Below are positions 1-8,963 of a stretch of DNA of 64,000 nt, piece by piece. The notes below the pieces were generated by a model. The model was given only the letters and a program-made list of their open reading frames with translations, had not been told where the DNA came from and ran no database searches. The translations under genes and the position numbers were made by a program. Source of the stretch: UMGS1532 sp045542355 (GTDB lineage: Bacteria > Bacillota > Clostridia > Oscillospirales > Acutalibacteraceae); NCBI GenBank assembly GCA_045542355.1, contig JAZQKX010000016.1, positions 1 to 64,000 on the forward strand, written 5' to 3'. Within the stretch, counting starts at the first letter, position 1, and every line of letters starts with the position of its first letter.

Positions 1-98
1 TCCTTGATATTTTAGTTGTGTGGTCGGCAAACCACTTCTACTATACCAAGGAGCTTTTTTATTGTCTACTCTACTCCTCGCTAAAAGCTATTTCTTTG

Positions 99-127
99 CC
101 CCCTGTAGAACAGGGGGTTCTCTTTGT
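99..127 (+). terminator. Possible rho-independent terminator
   Basis: An 8-bp perfect stem, CCCCCTGT with ACAGGGGG around a 3-nt loop, is followed on the plus strand by TTCTCTTT. It would end a transcript arriving from left of the window. No plus-strand gene is visible before it, so the gene it serves is unknown. Confidence 0.4.
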
Positions 128-141
128 CACAGACAAAAGAA

Positions 142-190
142 GTAGGGAGAAACTTCTTTACGAAGTGTCCTCCCTACGGCGGATTTTTTA
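142..190. terminator. Hairpin terminator after the licD fusion gene, possibly bidirectional
   Basis: GTAGGGAG (142-149) pairs with CTCCCTAC (170-177), and inside it ACTTC pairs with GAAGT. The plus side continues into a T6 run at about 183-188; the minus side continues into a weaker T-rich stretch. It lies just past the stop codon of the minus-strand fusion gene. The inner loop sequence CTTCGTAAAG resembles that of the hairpin near 51.5 kb. Confidence 0.45.
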
Positions 191-3163
191 TTACTCTTTA
201 CAGAATCGCTTTAATTCGTCGAGATTATCCTTAATACTTTGGAAATGGGCGTTCATGCTTTCCACTTGGTAGATAGATTCTCGAACAGTTTCGCTCACAA
301 TCAAAGATTTTTTAGCAATTGGCGCTATATAGCTCAAAACTAACCAGTTAAGAGGAGCGTACTTGGGGCGCACCATAATGAGTTCATCAAACCGGGAGTC
401 TCCCACCAAGCGTTGCCACTCGTTGCCCTTGCGGAAAATCTCCGCGGCGGTATCCAGAGAACCGGTGCGATTACGTAGGCTCTGGAAGGCTTTGTGCTTA
501 TCTCTCCAGATTGAGTTGACTTTCTTGTCGTTTATAAGAATTCGAACTCTGGGGTCAAGCTCTTCCAAAAGGTTGGCCTGACTCTTTTTCTTGGGCTTGC
601 CTGTGAGCAGGGTTACATCGTATTTATCGTAATCAATCTCTTTAAAGAGCTCGGTCAATTTAATCTGATTAATAAAAGGTTTGGTCCAGTCTGCCATAAA
701 TAGAAGCTTGGTTTTGCCATTTTTACAGCTAAGGGTTTCGGCCTCTTCGCCAAGGAAGACTGCGTCGAGAATTCTGTCGGCAGCCTTGCCATCCTCCTTA
801 GAACAGCACCATTCATACATCGCATCGTACTTACCCTTATATTCCTTTTTTATATCCTCAATATTATTGATATATCCTGCGATGTCAAGGAGATTTTCAC
901 TAACAGGACCAGGCATCTCATCCATGGGGATATAAAGACCGCGGTTTTCAGTATATTCAGCGAGGTCAGGTACGTAGAAAAGAATAGGTCTTCGAGTTCC
1001 CAAGAAATCGAAGAAAATGCTGGAATAGTCGGAGATAAGGATATCAACAACGCTAAGGAGTTCATCGGTATCCACAGTAAATGGAATGCAGATTTTTCTC
1101 ATTTCCTCATCCATGAGGATTGAGCGGTAGAGGAAATAGTGAACTCTCAGAAACACCTCGTATTCATCGGTGTTGATATTGCTTCTTAAGGTGTTTACCG
1201 CTTCTTTAAGCTCGGTGAGGTCGTACTCAAGAGAATTGTAAAGCTTACCCTTCCAGGTGGGAGCATAGACAATAATCTTCTTATCGGTGACGATTCCTGC
1301 CTCTTTGAGTCTCTCCATCGCGTACTCGCGGTTGGTGGTACGGACGGTGTCGGTACGGGGCAGAGACTCATCCAACATCTTACCCTCGTAAATTCCATCC
1401 AGCATGTAGGCCTGTTTGTACATGCGTTCCCCTGTGAAGTGGTTGGCGGCAATCAAATGGGTTGTGTTGAGGAAGTTATGCTCTATATTCTGCGTAGCAT
1501 TAACACGCTGTCCAGGACGCTCATATCCCATTACCTTTGTGGGAACACCGTGCCATGTGTTGAGATATATCTGCTCGGGACGTCGGGCAAAATACTGAGG
1601 CACAGAGGAGTTGCAAATGAGGTATTTGCAGGTGGTGAGAGCCTTAAGGTATTCCTTGCTGTTTCGCTTTACAAATTTAACGTTTGGAAGCTCTCGGAAT
1701 TCGTCAAGATTAAGTTTTGACACCGACTCGTCATTTACGGTCCAGATGTGGGTGAAGTCCTTAAATTCTTCCCTTTTTAGCATTGCTTTAAAGAGAGTTC
1801 GCGGACTGTCGAGAATGCCAAGACCTGAGAAAGCATCGTAGAATACAGATTTTTCTTCGATGGGAAGATTGTAATACTTATAAAGCTGTGCGCAACGTTT
1901 GTCGGTGATTCTTCTCCGGGCAATTTGCTTTGCAAACCTTATACCCTGACGGAAAATGTTTCTTGGTGTTAATTTTGCAAGACCTGAACTCTTAAGGAAT
2001 TTATACAGATGTTCCAACAGGGAAGTTTTTATAAAGGTGACTTTTTTTAGCTTTGGAGCGCCCGATTTCAATTCATCGTATTTATATTTAATGTTTTTGA
2101 AGACCTCATCATTCTGCAGGTCGGACATAGCATTTTCATCTAATTTAAAGAAATGCTTACTCTTTCTTCCAGATACAGGGGGCATAAGCATATACTCGCC
2201 GTAGATACGATTCAATATTCTTTCTGGCTCCGAGGGAATCGGGAGCATGTGACCCTCGAATTCTACATATTTCGGCTCTCCGAAATACTCCTTACGGAAT
2301 GCTTCGCGACGGGCATAATACAAGCTTGAAAAAACACACATGTAGCCAAGATTTGGATCGTTGGTCTCCGTCATTATCTTTTCAACCTGTTTTTGCAGAG
2401 ATTTCATGCTACGGAACATTCCGTAGAACTTCAAGGGGTAGTAGTATATAATACGCCTTTTTAAGGTCTTATACCAAGCCCTGTTGTGAAGGCCTGATTT
2501 AATCCAAAGCACACGACGCAATATTCGGATTTTATTACCTCTTTTGCTCAACTCATTAGAATTGTTGTCGGGCACAAAATCCATGGGAAAAATATCAAGA
2601 CTGGGGCCATTGTTAAGGGCAATACCCTCAAGGCGTTTTTTAACATAAGGCACCTTACGGGTCATCTGTACCTGAGCTATAATTGTCCAATGGTTGGGGT
2701 TGGTTTCCACGCTGTCAAGCTGGTAGCCCTCAGGAAGCTCAGTCTTGGCAAGTTCCAAAAACTTTTCGTAGTCAGCGCGGGGCATGAGAATGTCTGCATC
2801 GTCATCCCAAGGAATAAAGCCTTTATGACGGAGAGCGCCCAAAAGGGTACCCTCGCCAAGATAATATGTAAGATTATGCTCACGGCAGAACTTGTCCACC
2901 ACCAAAAGGATTTCCATAACATAGCCTTGAAGAAGTTCCATGTATACATAGCTATCCTTTGTCATGTTTAGCTCCAGCCCGTTTGGCAATATAACATTAC
3001 CCTCGCTGACGGTATAATCCACACCGTTTCTCTTGACGTACTGGACTCCGTCTTTATAGAAGATTTCTACATCCCCGTCCTGTATGCTTTCCCGAATCTT
3101 TGCTTCGTCTATATACTCCGCTTCGGGATTAAGATTCTGATTGGTGTTACTGTCTTGCATCAT
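191..3163 (-). CDS. LicD nucleotidyltransferase-like / CDP-glycerol glycerophosphotransferase fusion protein
   Basis: This 990-residue protein joins two cell-envelope enzyme families. Residues 75-340 match LicD (phosphocholine or similar phospho-ligand transfer to glycans): the GTLLGA-x-RHKGFIPWDDDADI region is at 105-125. Residues 420-805 match TagB/TagF CDP-glycerol:polyol glycerophosphotransferases, with WHGVP at 537-541, YAPTWKGK at 633-640 and the DYSS-x-FFDF motif at 712-720. Residues 1-70 are an acidic leader with no recognised fold; residues 815-990 form an extra C-terminal region that may start another transferase-like domain. No signal peptide is seen, so it should act on the cytoplasmic membrane face. 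GAGGAG lies 5 nt before the first ATG; a second ATG follows directly. Exact polymer and ligand cannot be read from sequence. It stands alone with its own promoter. Confidence 0.85.
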   Translation of the reverse strand: MMQDSNTNQNLNPEAEYIDEAKIRESIQDGDVEIFYKDGVQYVKRNGVDYTVSEGNVILPNGLELNMTKDSYVYMELLQGYVMEILLVVDKFCREHNLTYYLGEGTLLGALRHKGFIPWDDDADILMPRADYEKFLELAKTELPEGYQLDSVETNPNHWTIIAQVQMTRKVPYVKKRLEGIALNNGPSLDIFPMDFVPDNNSNELSKRGNKIRILRRVLWIKSGLHNRAWYKTLKRRIIYYYPLKFYGMFRSMKSLQKQVEKIMTETNDPNLGYMCVFSSLYYARREAFRKEYFGEPKYVEFEGHMLPIPSEPERILNRIYGEYMLMPPVSGRKSKHFFKLDENAMSDLQNDEVFKNIKYKYDELKSGAPKLKKVTFIKTSLLEHLYKFLKSSGLAKLTPRNIFRQGIRFAKQIARRRITDKRCAQLYKYYNLPIEEKSVFYDAFSGLGILDSPRTLFKAMLKREEFKDFTHIWTVNDESVSKLNLDEFRELPNVKFVKRNSKEYLKALTTCKYLICNSSVPQYFARRPEQIYLNTWHGVPTKVMGYERPGQRVNATQNIEHNFLNTTHLIAANHFTGERMYKQAYMLDGIYEGKMLDESLPRTDTVRTTNREYAMERLKEAGIVTDKKIIVYAPTWKGKLYNSLEYDLTELKEAVNTLRSNINTDEYEVFLRVHYFLYRSILMDEEMRKICIPFTVDTDELLSVVDILISDYSSIFFDFLGTRRPILFYVPDLAEYTENRGLYIPMDEMPGPVSENLLDIAGYINNIEDIKKEYKGKYDAMYEWCCSKEDGKAADRILDAVFLGEEAETLSCKNGKTKLLFMADWTKPFINQIKLTELFKEIDYDKYDVTLLTGKPKKKSQANLLEELDPRVRILINDKKVNSIWRDKHKAFQSLRNRTGSLDTAAEIFRKGNEWQRLVGDSRFDELIMVRPKYAPLNWLVLSYIAPIAKKSLIVSETVRESIYQVESMNAHFQSIKDNLDELKRFCKE

Positions 3164-3276
3164 AACGACTCCTCAAAAATATCTTTTGCTTTAAAATTTG
3201 AATAAAGAAATAAAATAAGGTGAATGGATAAAGCGATGCTCCACTCCATTATTAAAACACATCTTTATTCTTTATA

Positions 3277-3305
3277 ATAATACCACATATACCCTTAATT
3301 TGCAA
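3277..3305 (-). promoter_or_regulatory. SigA-type promoter of the licD fusion gene
   Basis: On the minus strand TTGCAA (3305-3300) and TATTAT (3282-3277) are 17 bp apart, with TGG directly before the -10 (extended -10). The leader to the start codon is about 105 nt and contains a small AATGGA/TCCATT hairpin near 3223-3250. Confidence 0.7.
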
Positions 3306-3350
3306 TTACATTTTTAATATATGAAAGTGTGATTTTTATTCACTTTATCA

Positions 3351-3378
3351 TTGACAAACCACACAATCGTGGTAAAAT
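3351..3378 (+). promoter_or_regulatory. SigA-type promoter of the SLOG-family gene
   Basis: TTGACA (3351-3356) and TAAAAT (3373-3378) are separated by 16 bp, and TGG precedes the -10. It is divergent from the licD promoter about 45 bp away. Confidence 0.7.
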
Positions 3379-3411
3379 ATTTGTATATCACGAAAGGCGA
3401 GGCGACCCAAA

Positions 3412-3744
3412 ATGAAGGTAGCGGTTATCGGCTCCAGAGGAATCGGCAATATAAACTTAGAGGAATATTTACCCGAAGGCACCACCGAAATAGTTTCGGG
3501 GGGCGCCAGAGGTGTTGATACCTGCGCAAGAAAATATGCCAGAGAAAGAGGTATTCCGTTGACAGAATTTCTCCCTGACTACGAAAGCTTCGGCAGAGGC
3601 GCACCGCTGAGACGTAACATAGAGATAATCGACTATGCCGACCTGGTGTTGGCTTTTTGGGACGGGCAATCCCGCGGAACTCAGTTTGTTATTGAAAACT
3701 GCAGAAAACGTAGTAAAAAGGTAATGGTTTACAGGTTGATATAA
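3412..3744 (+). CDS. Small SLOG-fold (DUF2493/YspA-like) protein
   Basis: A 110-residue stand-alone Rossmann-like protein. The start VIGSRGIG, the central VSGGARGVD at about residues 29-37, PDYE-x-FGRGAPLRRN and the LAFWDGQSRGT stretch are typical of the DUF2493/SLOG superfamily, whose members are thought to bind nucleotides or nucleotide-derived ligands. Family members occur as house-keeping orphans and in phage or defence settings; nothing around this copy points to defence. The protein is the usual short length and ends just before a strong terminator, so it is monocistronic. The ribosome site is a modest AAAGGCGAGG about 9 nt before ATG. Function unknown beyond the fold. Confidence 0.8.
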   Translation: MKVAVIGSRGIGNINLEEYLPEGTTEIVSGGARGVDTCARKYARERGIPLTEFLPDYESFGRGAPLRRNIEIIDYADLVLAFWDGQSRGTQFVIENCRKRSKKVMVYRLI

Positions 3745-3750
3745 TATGAC

Positions 3751-3797
3751 TTAAGCCCGTAGGATTTAATCTTTTATCCTACGGGCTTAATTTATTG
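3751..3797. terminator. Terminator after the SLOG gene, likely bidirectional
   Basis: A perfect 15-bp stem (3751-3765 with 3776-3790, loop 10 nt) contains AAGCCCGTAGGAT and its complement, followed on the plus side by TTTATT. It separates the SLOG gene from the convergent glgP operon. Confidence 0.8.
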
Positions 3798-3820
3798 TGA
3801 ACACAACACGGTTCCGGGGT

Positions 3821-3854
3821 ACCCGCCCGCAATTTTTAATTGCGCACGGCGGGT
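3821..3854 (-). terminator. Hairpin just past glgP
   Basis: ACCCGCC (3821-3827) pairs with GGCGGGT (3848-3854), and inside it GCAATT pairs with AATTGC around TTT. It starts 8 nt after the glgP stop codon. No T run follows on the minus strand, so it may protect the mRNA end rather than terminate by itself. Confidence 0.4.
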
Positions 3855-3861
3855 CGGGTTC

Positions 3862-6216
3862 TTATTTTATTTTCCAGATATCTTCGGCGTATTCCGAAAT
3901 TGTGCGGTCGGAAGAGAATTTTCCGCTGTTGCACATATTTAGCCAACACTTTTTCGAAAAAGCAGTTCGGTCTTTATAGTCCCTGTTTACCTGCAATTTT
4001 TTCTGCAAGAAATCCTCAAAATCCAACAGCAGATAATAGTGGTCGGGCTTGTGCCAAGAGGCTCCCTCTAATATTGCGTCATAAAGCTCCTTAAACATTC
4101 CTGTTTCATCGTCGCAAAGAGTGCCGTCTACAAGGGCATCCACACATCTTTTTATACTGCCGTTCTCATTGTATATTTTTTTGGGGTCATAGTCCTCTCC
4201 AAGGGCTTCGATATCCTCAACACGGGCACCGAAAATATAGTTATTTTCCTCTCCCGCTTCTGTGACGATTTCTATATTCGCGCCGTCGTAGGTGCCGAGT
4301 GTCACAGCTCCGTTCAGCATAAGCTTCATATTGCCTGTGCCACTTGCCTCAGTACCCGCGGTTGAGATTTGCTCCGAAACATCCGCCGCCGCAACTATTT
4401 TTTCTGCATAGGAAACATTATAATCCGACACAAAAATAACCTTGATATACTCCCTTACCACAGGGTCATTTTCAATGAGCTTTGCTATCTCGTTTACAAG
4501 CTTGATAATGCCCTTGGCTCTGAAGTATCCCGGCGCCGCCTTTGCGCCGAAAAGGAATACCGTTGGGGTGAAGTCGGTGAGGCTTCCCTCGCGGATTCTG
4601 AAATACATCTCTAAAATACAAAGAGCGTTGAGAAGCTGACGCTTGTATTCATGGAGTCTCTTTATCTGAACATCCATTATCCAATCGGGATTAAAGGTTT
4701 TATTGTCGTGGAGCTTAACATATTGGGAAAGCCTTTCCTTGCTCTGCCTTTTTATATCCATAAACCGATTGAGTACATCTGTGTCGTCGGCATATTTTTC
4801 CAAGGTTTTAAGCCTTGTCAGGTCGGTTACCCACTCCTCACCGCCTAAAAGCTCTGTGATAAGTTCCGACAACTGGGGGTTGCAGAGTCTCAGCCAACGT
4901 CGCTGGGTGATACCGTTGGTTTTATTCTGGAATTTTTCGGGATAGAGCTCATACCAACACTTCAGCACCCTGTCCTTTAAAATTTCGGTGTGAATTTCTG
5001 CAACACCGTTAATAAAGGAACTGCACCTACAGGCAAGGTATGCCATGTGGACGGTGTTATCCTGCACTATCAAAAGCTCGGGATACTTCTCCTCAGACAC
5101 ACCTTTGGCGCTGAGTTCGGTCTCGAACACACGATTGATTTGCTTGATTATTTTAGCAATTTCGGGGGAAATTTTTCTCACTATCGCCATATCCCATTTT
5201 TCCAAGGCTTCCTGCATTATTGTGTGGTTTGTATAGTTAAACACCTTGGTGGCAATATCCAGAGCCTCGCCGAACTTCATGCCATGGAGCATCAGAAGTC
5301 GAATAAGTTCAGGCACCGATATCACAGGGTGGGTATCGTTAAGCTGTATCGTAACAAATTCTGGGAGTCGGGACAAATCCTCGCCGTGGTTTTTCTTGAA
5401 CTTTCTTAAAATATCCTGCAACGAGGCGCTGGAGAAGAAATACTGCTGTTTGAGTCTGAGGGTCTTTCCAGCCGTTCCCGAATCGTTGGGATAAAGAACA
5501 CGGGAAATATCCTCGGCGCGGTTTTTAAGGCGTACTGCCTTGTCGTATTGCTGATTGTTAAAGCTGTCAAAGCTAAACTGCTCCATTGGCTCCGCTTGCC
5601 AAAGGCGCAGCGTGGTTATATGCTCCCCGCCATAGCCTATTATGGGCATATCATAGGGAACTGCTTTTACATCTCCGTCGCGAAAATGTACTATCTGAGT
5701 CTCATCCTCACGGCGCACCGACCAAGGGTCACCGTAGCGGGACCAATCATCTAGAGTTTCCTTTTGGAATCCCTTCTCAAAATATTGCTTGAATAAACCG
5801 AATTTATATCTTATTCCATAGCCGTCAAGGGGCAAAGAAAGGGTTGCGGCGCTTTCTAAAAAACAGGCGGCGAGACGACCCAAACCACCGTTGCCAAGAG
5901 CCGCGTCCTCTATCTCCTCCATTTTTGAAATATCACTGCCAAGGTCTTTTAAGCTATCCTTAATTTCATCGTATAAACCCACCGACAAAATATTATTAAA
6001 AACACCTCTGCCCATTAAAAATTCGGCAGACAGGTAATAGGCTCTCCGCTTTTGTCCGTCCTGGAGCTTTGAGCTTTCCCATTTATCTCCGATATGCGCC
6101 ATAACACTCCTTGCTACCACATCGTGGAGCTCATGGCTCTTAAGCTCCTTTACAGGTCTCAAATATCGAGATGAGGCGAAAAGACTCATAGTTTGGGTCA
6201 AATCGAATTTTGGCAA
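3862..6216 (-). CDS. glgP: Glycogen/maltodextrin phosphorylase
   Basis: Releases glucose-1-phosphate from the non-reducing ends of alpha-1,4-glucans using phosphate and pyridoxal phosphate. The protein (784 residues from the chosen start; family about 800) shows YYLSAEFLMGR near the N-terminus, GNGGLGRLAACFLES, and the PLP-lysine region EASGTGNMKLMLNGA near residue 640. An upstream ATG at 6258 keeps the frame open and overlaps malQ, but TTG at 6216 is preceded by a perfect AGGAGG (6224-6229) with 7-nt spacing and gives the natural start MPKFDLTQ, so I chose the TTG. It is the last gene of the transporter-malQ operon, so imported maltodextrin trimmed by MalQ is its probable substrate; storage glycogen is also possible because glgB lies elsewhere in the window. 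Confidence 0.95.
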   Translation of the reverse strand: MPKFDLTQTMSLFASSRYLRPVKELKSHELHDVVARSVMAHIGDKWESSKLQDGQKRRAYYLSAEFLMGRGVFNNILSVGLYDEIKDSLKDLGSDISKMEEIEDAALGNGGLGRLAACFLESAATLSLPLDGYGIRYKFGLFKQYFEKGFQKETLDDWSRYGDPWSVRREDETQIVHFRDGDVKAVPYDMPIIGYGGEHITTLRLWQAEPMEQFSFDSFNNQQYDKAVRLKNRAEDISRVLYPNDSGTAGKTLRLKQQYFFSSASLQDILRKFKKNHGEDLSRLPEFVTIQLNDTHPVISVPELIRLLMLHGMKFGEALDIATKVFNYTNHTIMQEALEKWDMAIVRKISPEIAKIIKQINRVFETELSAKGVSEEKYPELLIVQDNTVHMAYLACRCSSFINGVAEIHTEILKDRVLKCWYELYPEKFQNKTNGITQRRWLRLCNPQLSELITELLGGEEWVTDLTRLKTLEKYADDTDVLNRFMDIKRQSKERLSQYVKLHDNKTFNPDWIMDVQIKRLHEYKRQLLNALCILEMYFRIREGSLTDFTPTVFLFGAKAAPGYFRAKGIIKLVNEIAKLIENDPVVREYIKVIFVSDYNVSYAEKIVAAADVSEQISTAGTEASGTGNMKLMLNGAVTLGTYDGANIEIVTEAGEENNYIFGARVEDIEALGEDYDPKKIYNENGSIKRCVDALVDGTLCDDETGMFKELYDAILEGASWHKPDHYYLLLDFEDFLQKKLQVNRDYKDRTAFSKKCWLNMCNSGKFSSDRTISEYAEDIWKIK

Positions 6217-6245
6217 AATTTTTCCTCCTTGGTTTTTGGTTGTTC

Positions 6246-7733
6246 TCAGGCTCTGCAATAGAGCTTAGTATAATAAAGCAATTTCTTTGCCGAGGCGCTG
6301 GTTATCTGCTCCTCGGTGGCTCTCCATTTCCAGTTTTCACCCACAGTGGAGGGGGTGTTGATTCTGGCTTCACTCCCCAGACCGATGATGTCCTGCATTG
6401 TGAGAATACACAAATTCGAAACGCTGGACAGCGCGGCAAGCATCATCTCCTTTGGCAAAGCCTCAGCAGATTCTGCCCTGAGATATTGAAGGGCGTATTC
6501 TACGTCCTTCGGTGCGGCGGTATTCACCCAACCCTTTATGGTGTCATTGTCATGGGTGCCTGTATAAACCACCGAATTTTCCTTGTATCTATGGGGGAGA
6601 TAATCGCTTTCCTCTCTGGAGTCAAAGGCAAACTGCAACACCTTCATACCAGGAAAACCGCTGTCGGAGAGAAGCTTTCTTACGCTGTCGGTAAGAAAAC
6701 CTAAATCCTCCGCGATTATGGGCAGGTCACCCATATCCTTTTTGATGCTGTTGAAAAGGTCCATGGCAGGGCCCTTTCTCCACACACCCTCCTTTGCGTT
6801 GTCGGCGCCAAAGGGTATGCAATAATAGGAGTCAAAGCCTCTGAAATGGTCGATTCTTATTACATCGTAGGTCTTTAGACTCATTTCTATACGCTTTTTC
6901 CACCAAGAATAGTCGGTGGATTTCATGTATTCCCAGTCATATACAGGATTTCCCCAGAGCTGTCCGTCCTCCGAAAAAGCATCGGGAGGACAACCCGCCA
7001 CCTCGACGGGGCGCAGGTCACTATCAAGATAAAATTGCTCAGGACACGACCACACATCAGCGCTGTCTCCCGCAACATATATAGGCAGGTCACCTATGAT
7101 TTTTACGCCACGCTCATTGGCATATTCTTTAAGGCTATACCATTGCTTGAAGAAGAAATACTGGAGCATTTTATAATACTGTATGCGTCCGCTACACTTC
7201 TGCACCCAGGTGCTTATAGCTTCGGGGTGTCCTTTTCTTATTGTCTCCTCCCACTCCTCGAAGGGTCTGCCGTCATGGGCATCCTTTATTGCCATAAAGA
7301 GGGCGTAGTTTTCAAGCCAGAAGGCGTTTTCAGCGCAGAAAGAATTAAAATCCTCAGGGGTGTTAAGAAGAAAATTTTCCTGTAGCTTCGAAAACAGCTT
7401 GTGTCTTTCTATATATAAAAGTCCGTAGTCTATTTCATTTTGCCTTTTACACCACTTTACCGACTCTATATCCGATTTAGATATATAGCCCTCTTTTGCC
7501 ACAGCGTAAAGGTCTATAAAATAGGGGTTACCCGCAAAGGTGGAAAAGCTCTGATAGGGAGAGTCACCGAAGCTGGTGGGACATATCGGCAGTATCTGCC
7601 AGTACTTCTGCCCTGCGCTGTGCAAAAAATCTACAAAGCGGTATGCCACCTCTCCCAAAGTGCCGATACCTGTGTCTCCCCAGAGAGACGATATAGGCAT
7701 CAACACTCCGCTGCTTCTTTCTGTTTTGTTCAT
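6246..7733 (-). CDS. malQ: 4-alpha-glucanotransferase (amylomaltase, GH77)
   Basis: Transfers alpha-1,4-glucan segments between maltodextrins, giving glucose and longer chains that GlgP can attack. The N-terminal SSGVLMPISSLWGD-x-GIGTLG block, the DLPIYVAGDSADVW stretch, the catalytic-acid regions VIRIDHFRGF (nucleophile Asp) and IIAEDLGFLT (acid/base Glu), and GTHDNDT are all present; 495 residues is the bacterial family size. Two ATGs lie upstream in frame (7772, 7763) without a ribosome site; the ATG at 7733 follows AGAGGGTGG and gives the expected family N-terminus. It lies 29 bp after the ATPase gene and is 29 bp before glgP's start, within one operon. Confidence 0.95.
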   Translation of the reverse strand: MNKTERSSGVLMPISSLWGDTGIGTLGEVAYRFVDFLHSAGQKYWQILPICPTSFGDSPYQSFSTFAGNPYFIDLYAVAKEGYISKSDIESVKWCKRQNEIDYGLLYIERHKLFSKLQENFLLNTPEDFNSFCAENAFWLENYALFMAIKDAHDGRPFEEWEETIRKGHPEAISTWVQKCSGRIQYYKMLQYFFFKQWYSLKEYANERGVKIIGDLPIYVAGDSADVWSCPEQFYLDSDLRPVEVAGCPPDAFSEDGQLWGNPVYDWEYMKSTDYSWWKKRIEMSLKTYDVIRIDHFRGFDSYYCIPFGADNAKEGVWRKGPAMDLFNSIKKDMGDLPIIAEDLGFLTDSVRKLLSDSGFPGMKVLQFAFDSREESDYLPHRYKENSVVYTGTHDNDTIKGWVNTAAPKDVEYALQYLRAESAEALPKEMMLAALSSVSNLCILTMQDIIGLGSEARINTPSTVGENWKWRATEEQITSASAKKLLYYTKLYCRA

Positions 7734-7762
7734 TGGGTCCACCCTCTTTGTGGGATTTTTCA

Positions 7763-8875
7763 TCAATCGCAAATAAGCATCTCAGAATCAGGGTCAAACA
7801 GGTGAGGCTTATTTGTGTCGAGATAAAGTTTTATATTCATTCCGCTTTTTATTTTATCACTTGACGGAAGTTTTGCAATAATTTTTTTATCCCCGATGTT
7901 GCTGTAGACATAAATTTCCGAGCCCATCATCTCAGCCAGGTCGGCATAAAGCTCTATTTCGTTGGATTTATCGGGGAGGGCAAAACGCGGGTCGCTCTGG
8001 AAATCCTCAGGTCGGGCTCCATAGACCACCCTCTTACCCACATATTTTTTAAGCTCCTCGCTTTTCTGCATTCTTTCGGGCAGAGGGATGCTGTAGTTAT
8101 GGAAATTTGCGCGAAGTTTACCGCCCTTTTCCACAATCTCCGCCTCGATAAAGTTCATTTGGGGAGTGCCGATAAATCCCGCCACAAACATATTGCAAGG
8201 ATGCTCGTAAAGATTTTCGGGGGTATCAACCTGATTGATTATCCCCTCGCGCATTACCACGATTCTGTCTGCCATGGTCATTGCCTCGGTCTGGTCGTGG
8301 GTAACATACACAAAGGTGGTCTGCAGGTCGCGGTGGAGCCTTGTTATCTGGGAACGCATTTCGGTCCTCAGCTTCGCATCTAAGTTGGACAGTGGCTCAT
8401 CCAGCAGAAACACTGCAGGGTCACGCACCATTGCTCTGCCTAAAGCCACACGCTGTCGCTGACCGCCCGAAAGGGCTCTGGGTTTGCGGTTGAGATATTT
8501 TTCAATTTCAAGAATTTTTGCTGCCTCCCGCACCTTGCGGTCAATTTCATCCTTTGGTACTTTTCTGAGGCTCAGGGCAAATGCCATGTTTTTATACACC
8601 GTCATGTGGGGGTAAAGAGCGTAGCTCTGGAAAACCATTGCGATATCCCTGTCTTTGGGTGGAACATCGTTCACCAGTCGGTCTCCGATGTAAAGCTGAC
8701 CCGAGGTGATGTCCTCCAGCCCCGCAATCATGCGGAGTGTGGTGGATTTACCGCACCCCGAGGGGCCAACGAGAATTATAAACTCCTTGTCCTTGATTTC
8801 CAGGTTAAGGTCAGGCACCACCGTCACGCCGTTTTCATAGGTCTTGACTATATTTTTAAGAGTTATAGATGCCAA
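7763..8875 (-). CDS. ugpC: Carbohydrate ABC transporter ATPase (MsmK/UgpC/MalK family)
   Basis: Energises import by the two permeases encoded just upstream. It has Walker A GPSGCGKST (residues 36-44), the Q-loop FQSYALYP, signature LSGGQRQR, Walker B VFLLDEPLSNLDAK and the H-loop VTHDQTEA, followed by the TOBE-type regulatory tail that ends HLFDPDSEMLICD. At 370 residues it is normal for the family. The frame opens with a TTG at 8884 that sits one base from AAAGGA; the next in-frame TTG, at 8875, has 9-nt spacing and gives MASITLKNI, the family's usual beginning, so it is used here. This class often serves several sugar importers; placement with SBP and permeases argues it serves this one. 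Confidence 0.93.
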   Translation of the reverse strand: MASITLKNIVKTYENGVTVVPDLNLEIKDKEFIILVGPSGCGKSTTLRMIAGLEDITSGQLYIGDRLVNDVPPKDRDIAMVFQSYALYPHMTVYKNMAFALSLRKVPKDEIDRKVREAAKILEIEKYLNRKPRALSGGQRQRVALGRAMVRDPAVFLLDEPLSNLDAKLRTEMRSQITRLHRDLQTTFVYVTHDQTEAMTMADRIVVMREGIINQVDTPENLYEHPCNMFVAGFIGTPQMNFIEAEIVEKGGKLRANFHNYSIPLPERMQKSEELKKYVGKRVVYGARPEDFQSDPRFALPDKSNEIELYADLAEMMGSEIYVYSNIGDKKIIAKLPSSDKIKSGMNIKLYLDTNKPHLFDPDSEMLICD

Positions 8876-8963
8876 ATATTTCAATCCTTTCTATATAATA
8901 CCACGAAGCGGAGGGAAAGTACAGACTTGATTATAGTTCAACTGATTGCGTAGCTTTGACCAG

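Noticed and set aside
3412..3744. SLOG-family gene as part of a defence system
   Set aside because: No nuclease, TIR, CBASS or phage-type partner is adjacent; it is a stand-alone gene between terminators.
8895..8923. Possible internal promoter TGTACT / TGG-TATTAT before the ATPase gene
   Set aside because: A start from this -10 would fall inside the Shine-Dalgarno of the chosen TTG start, and the -35 is poor.
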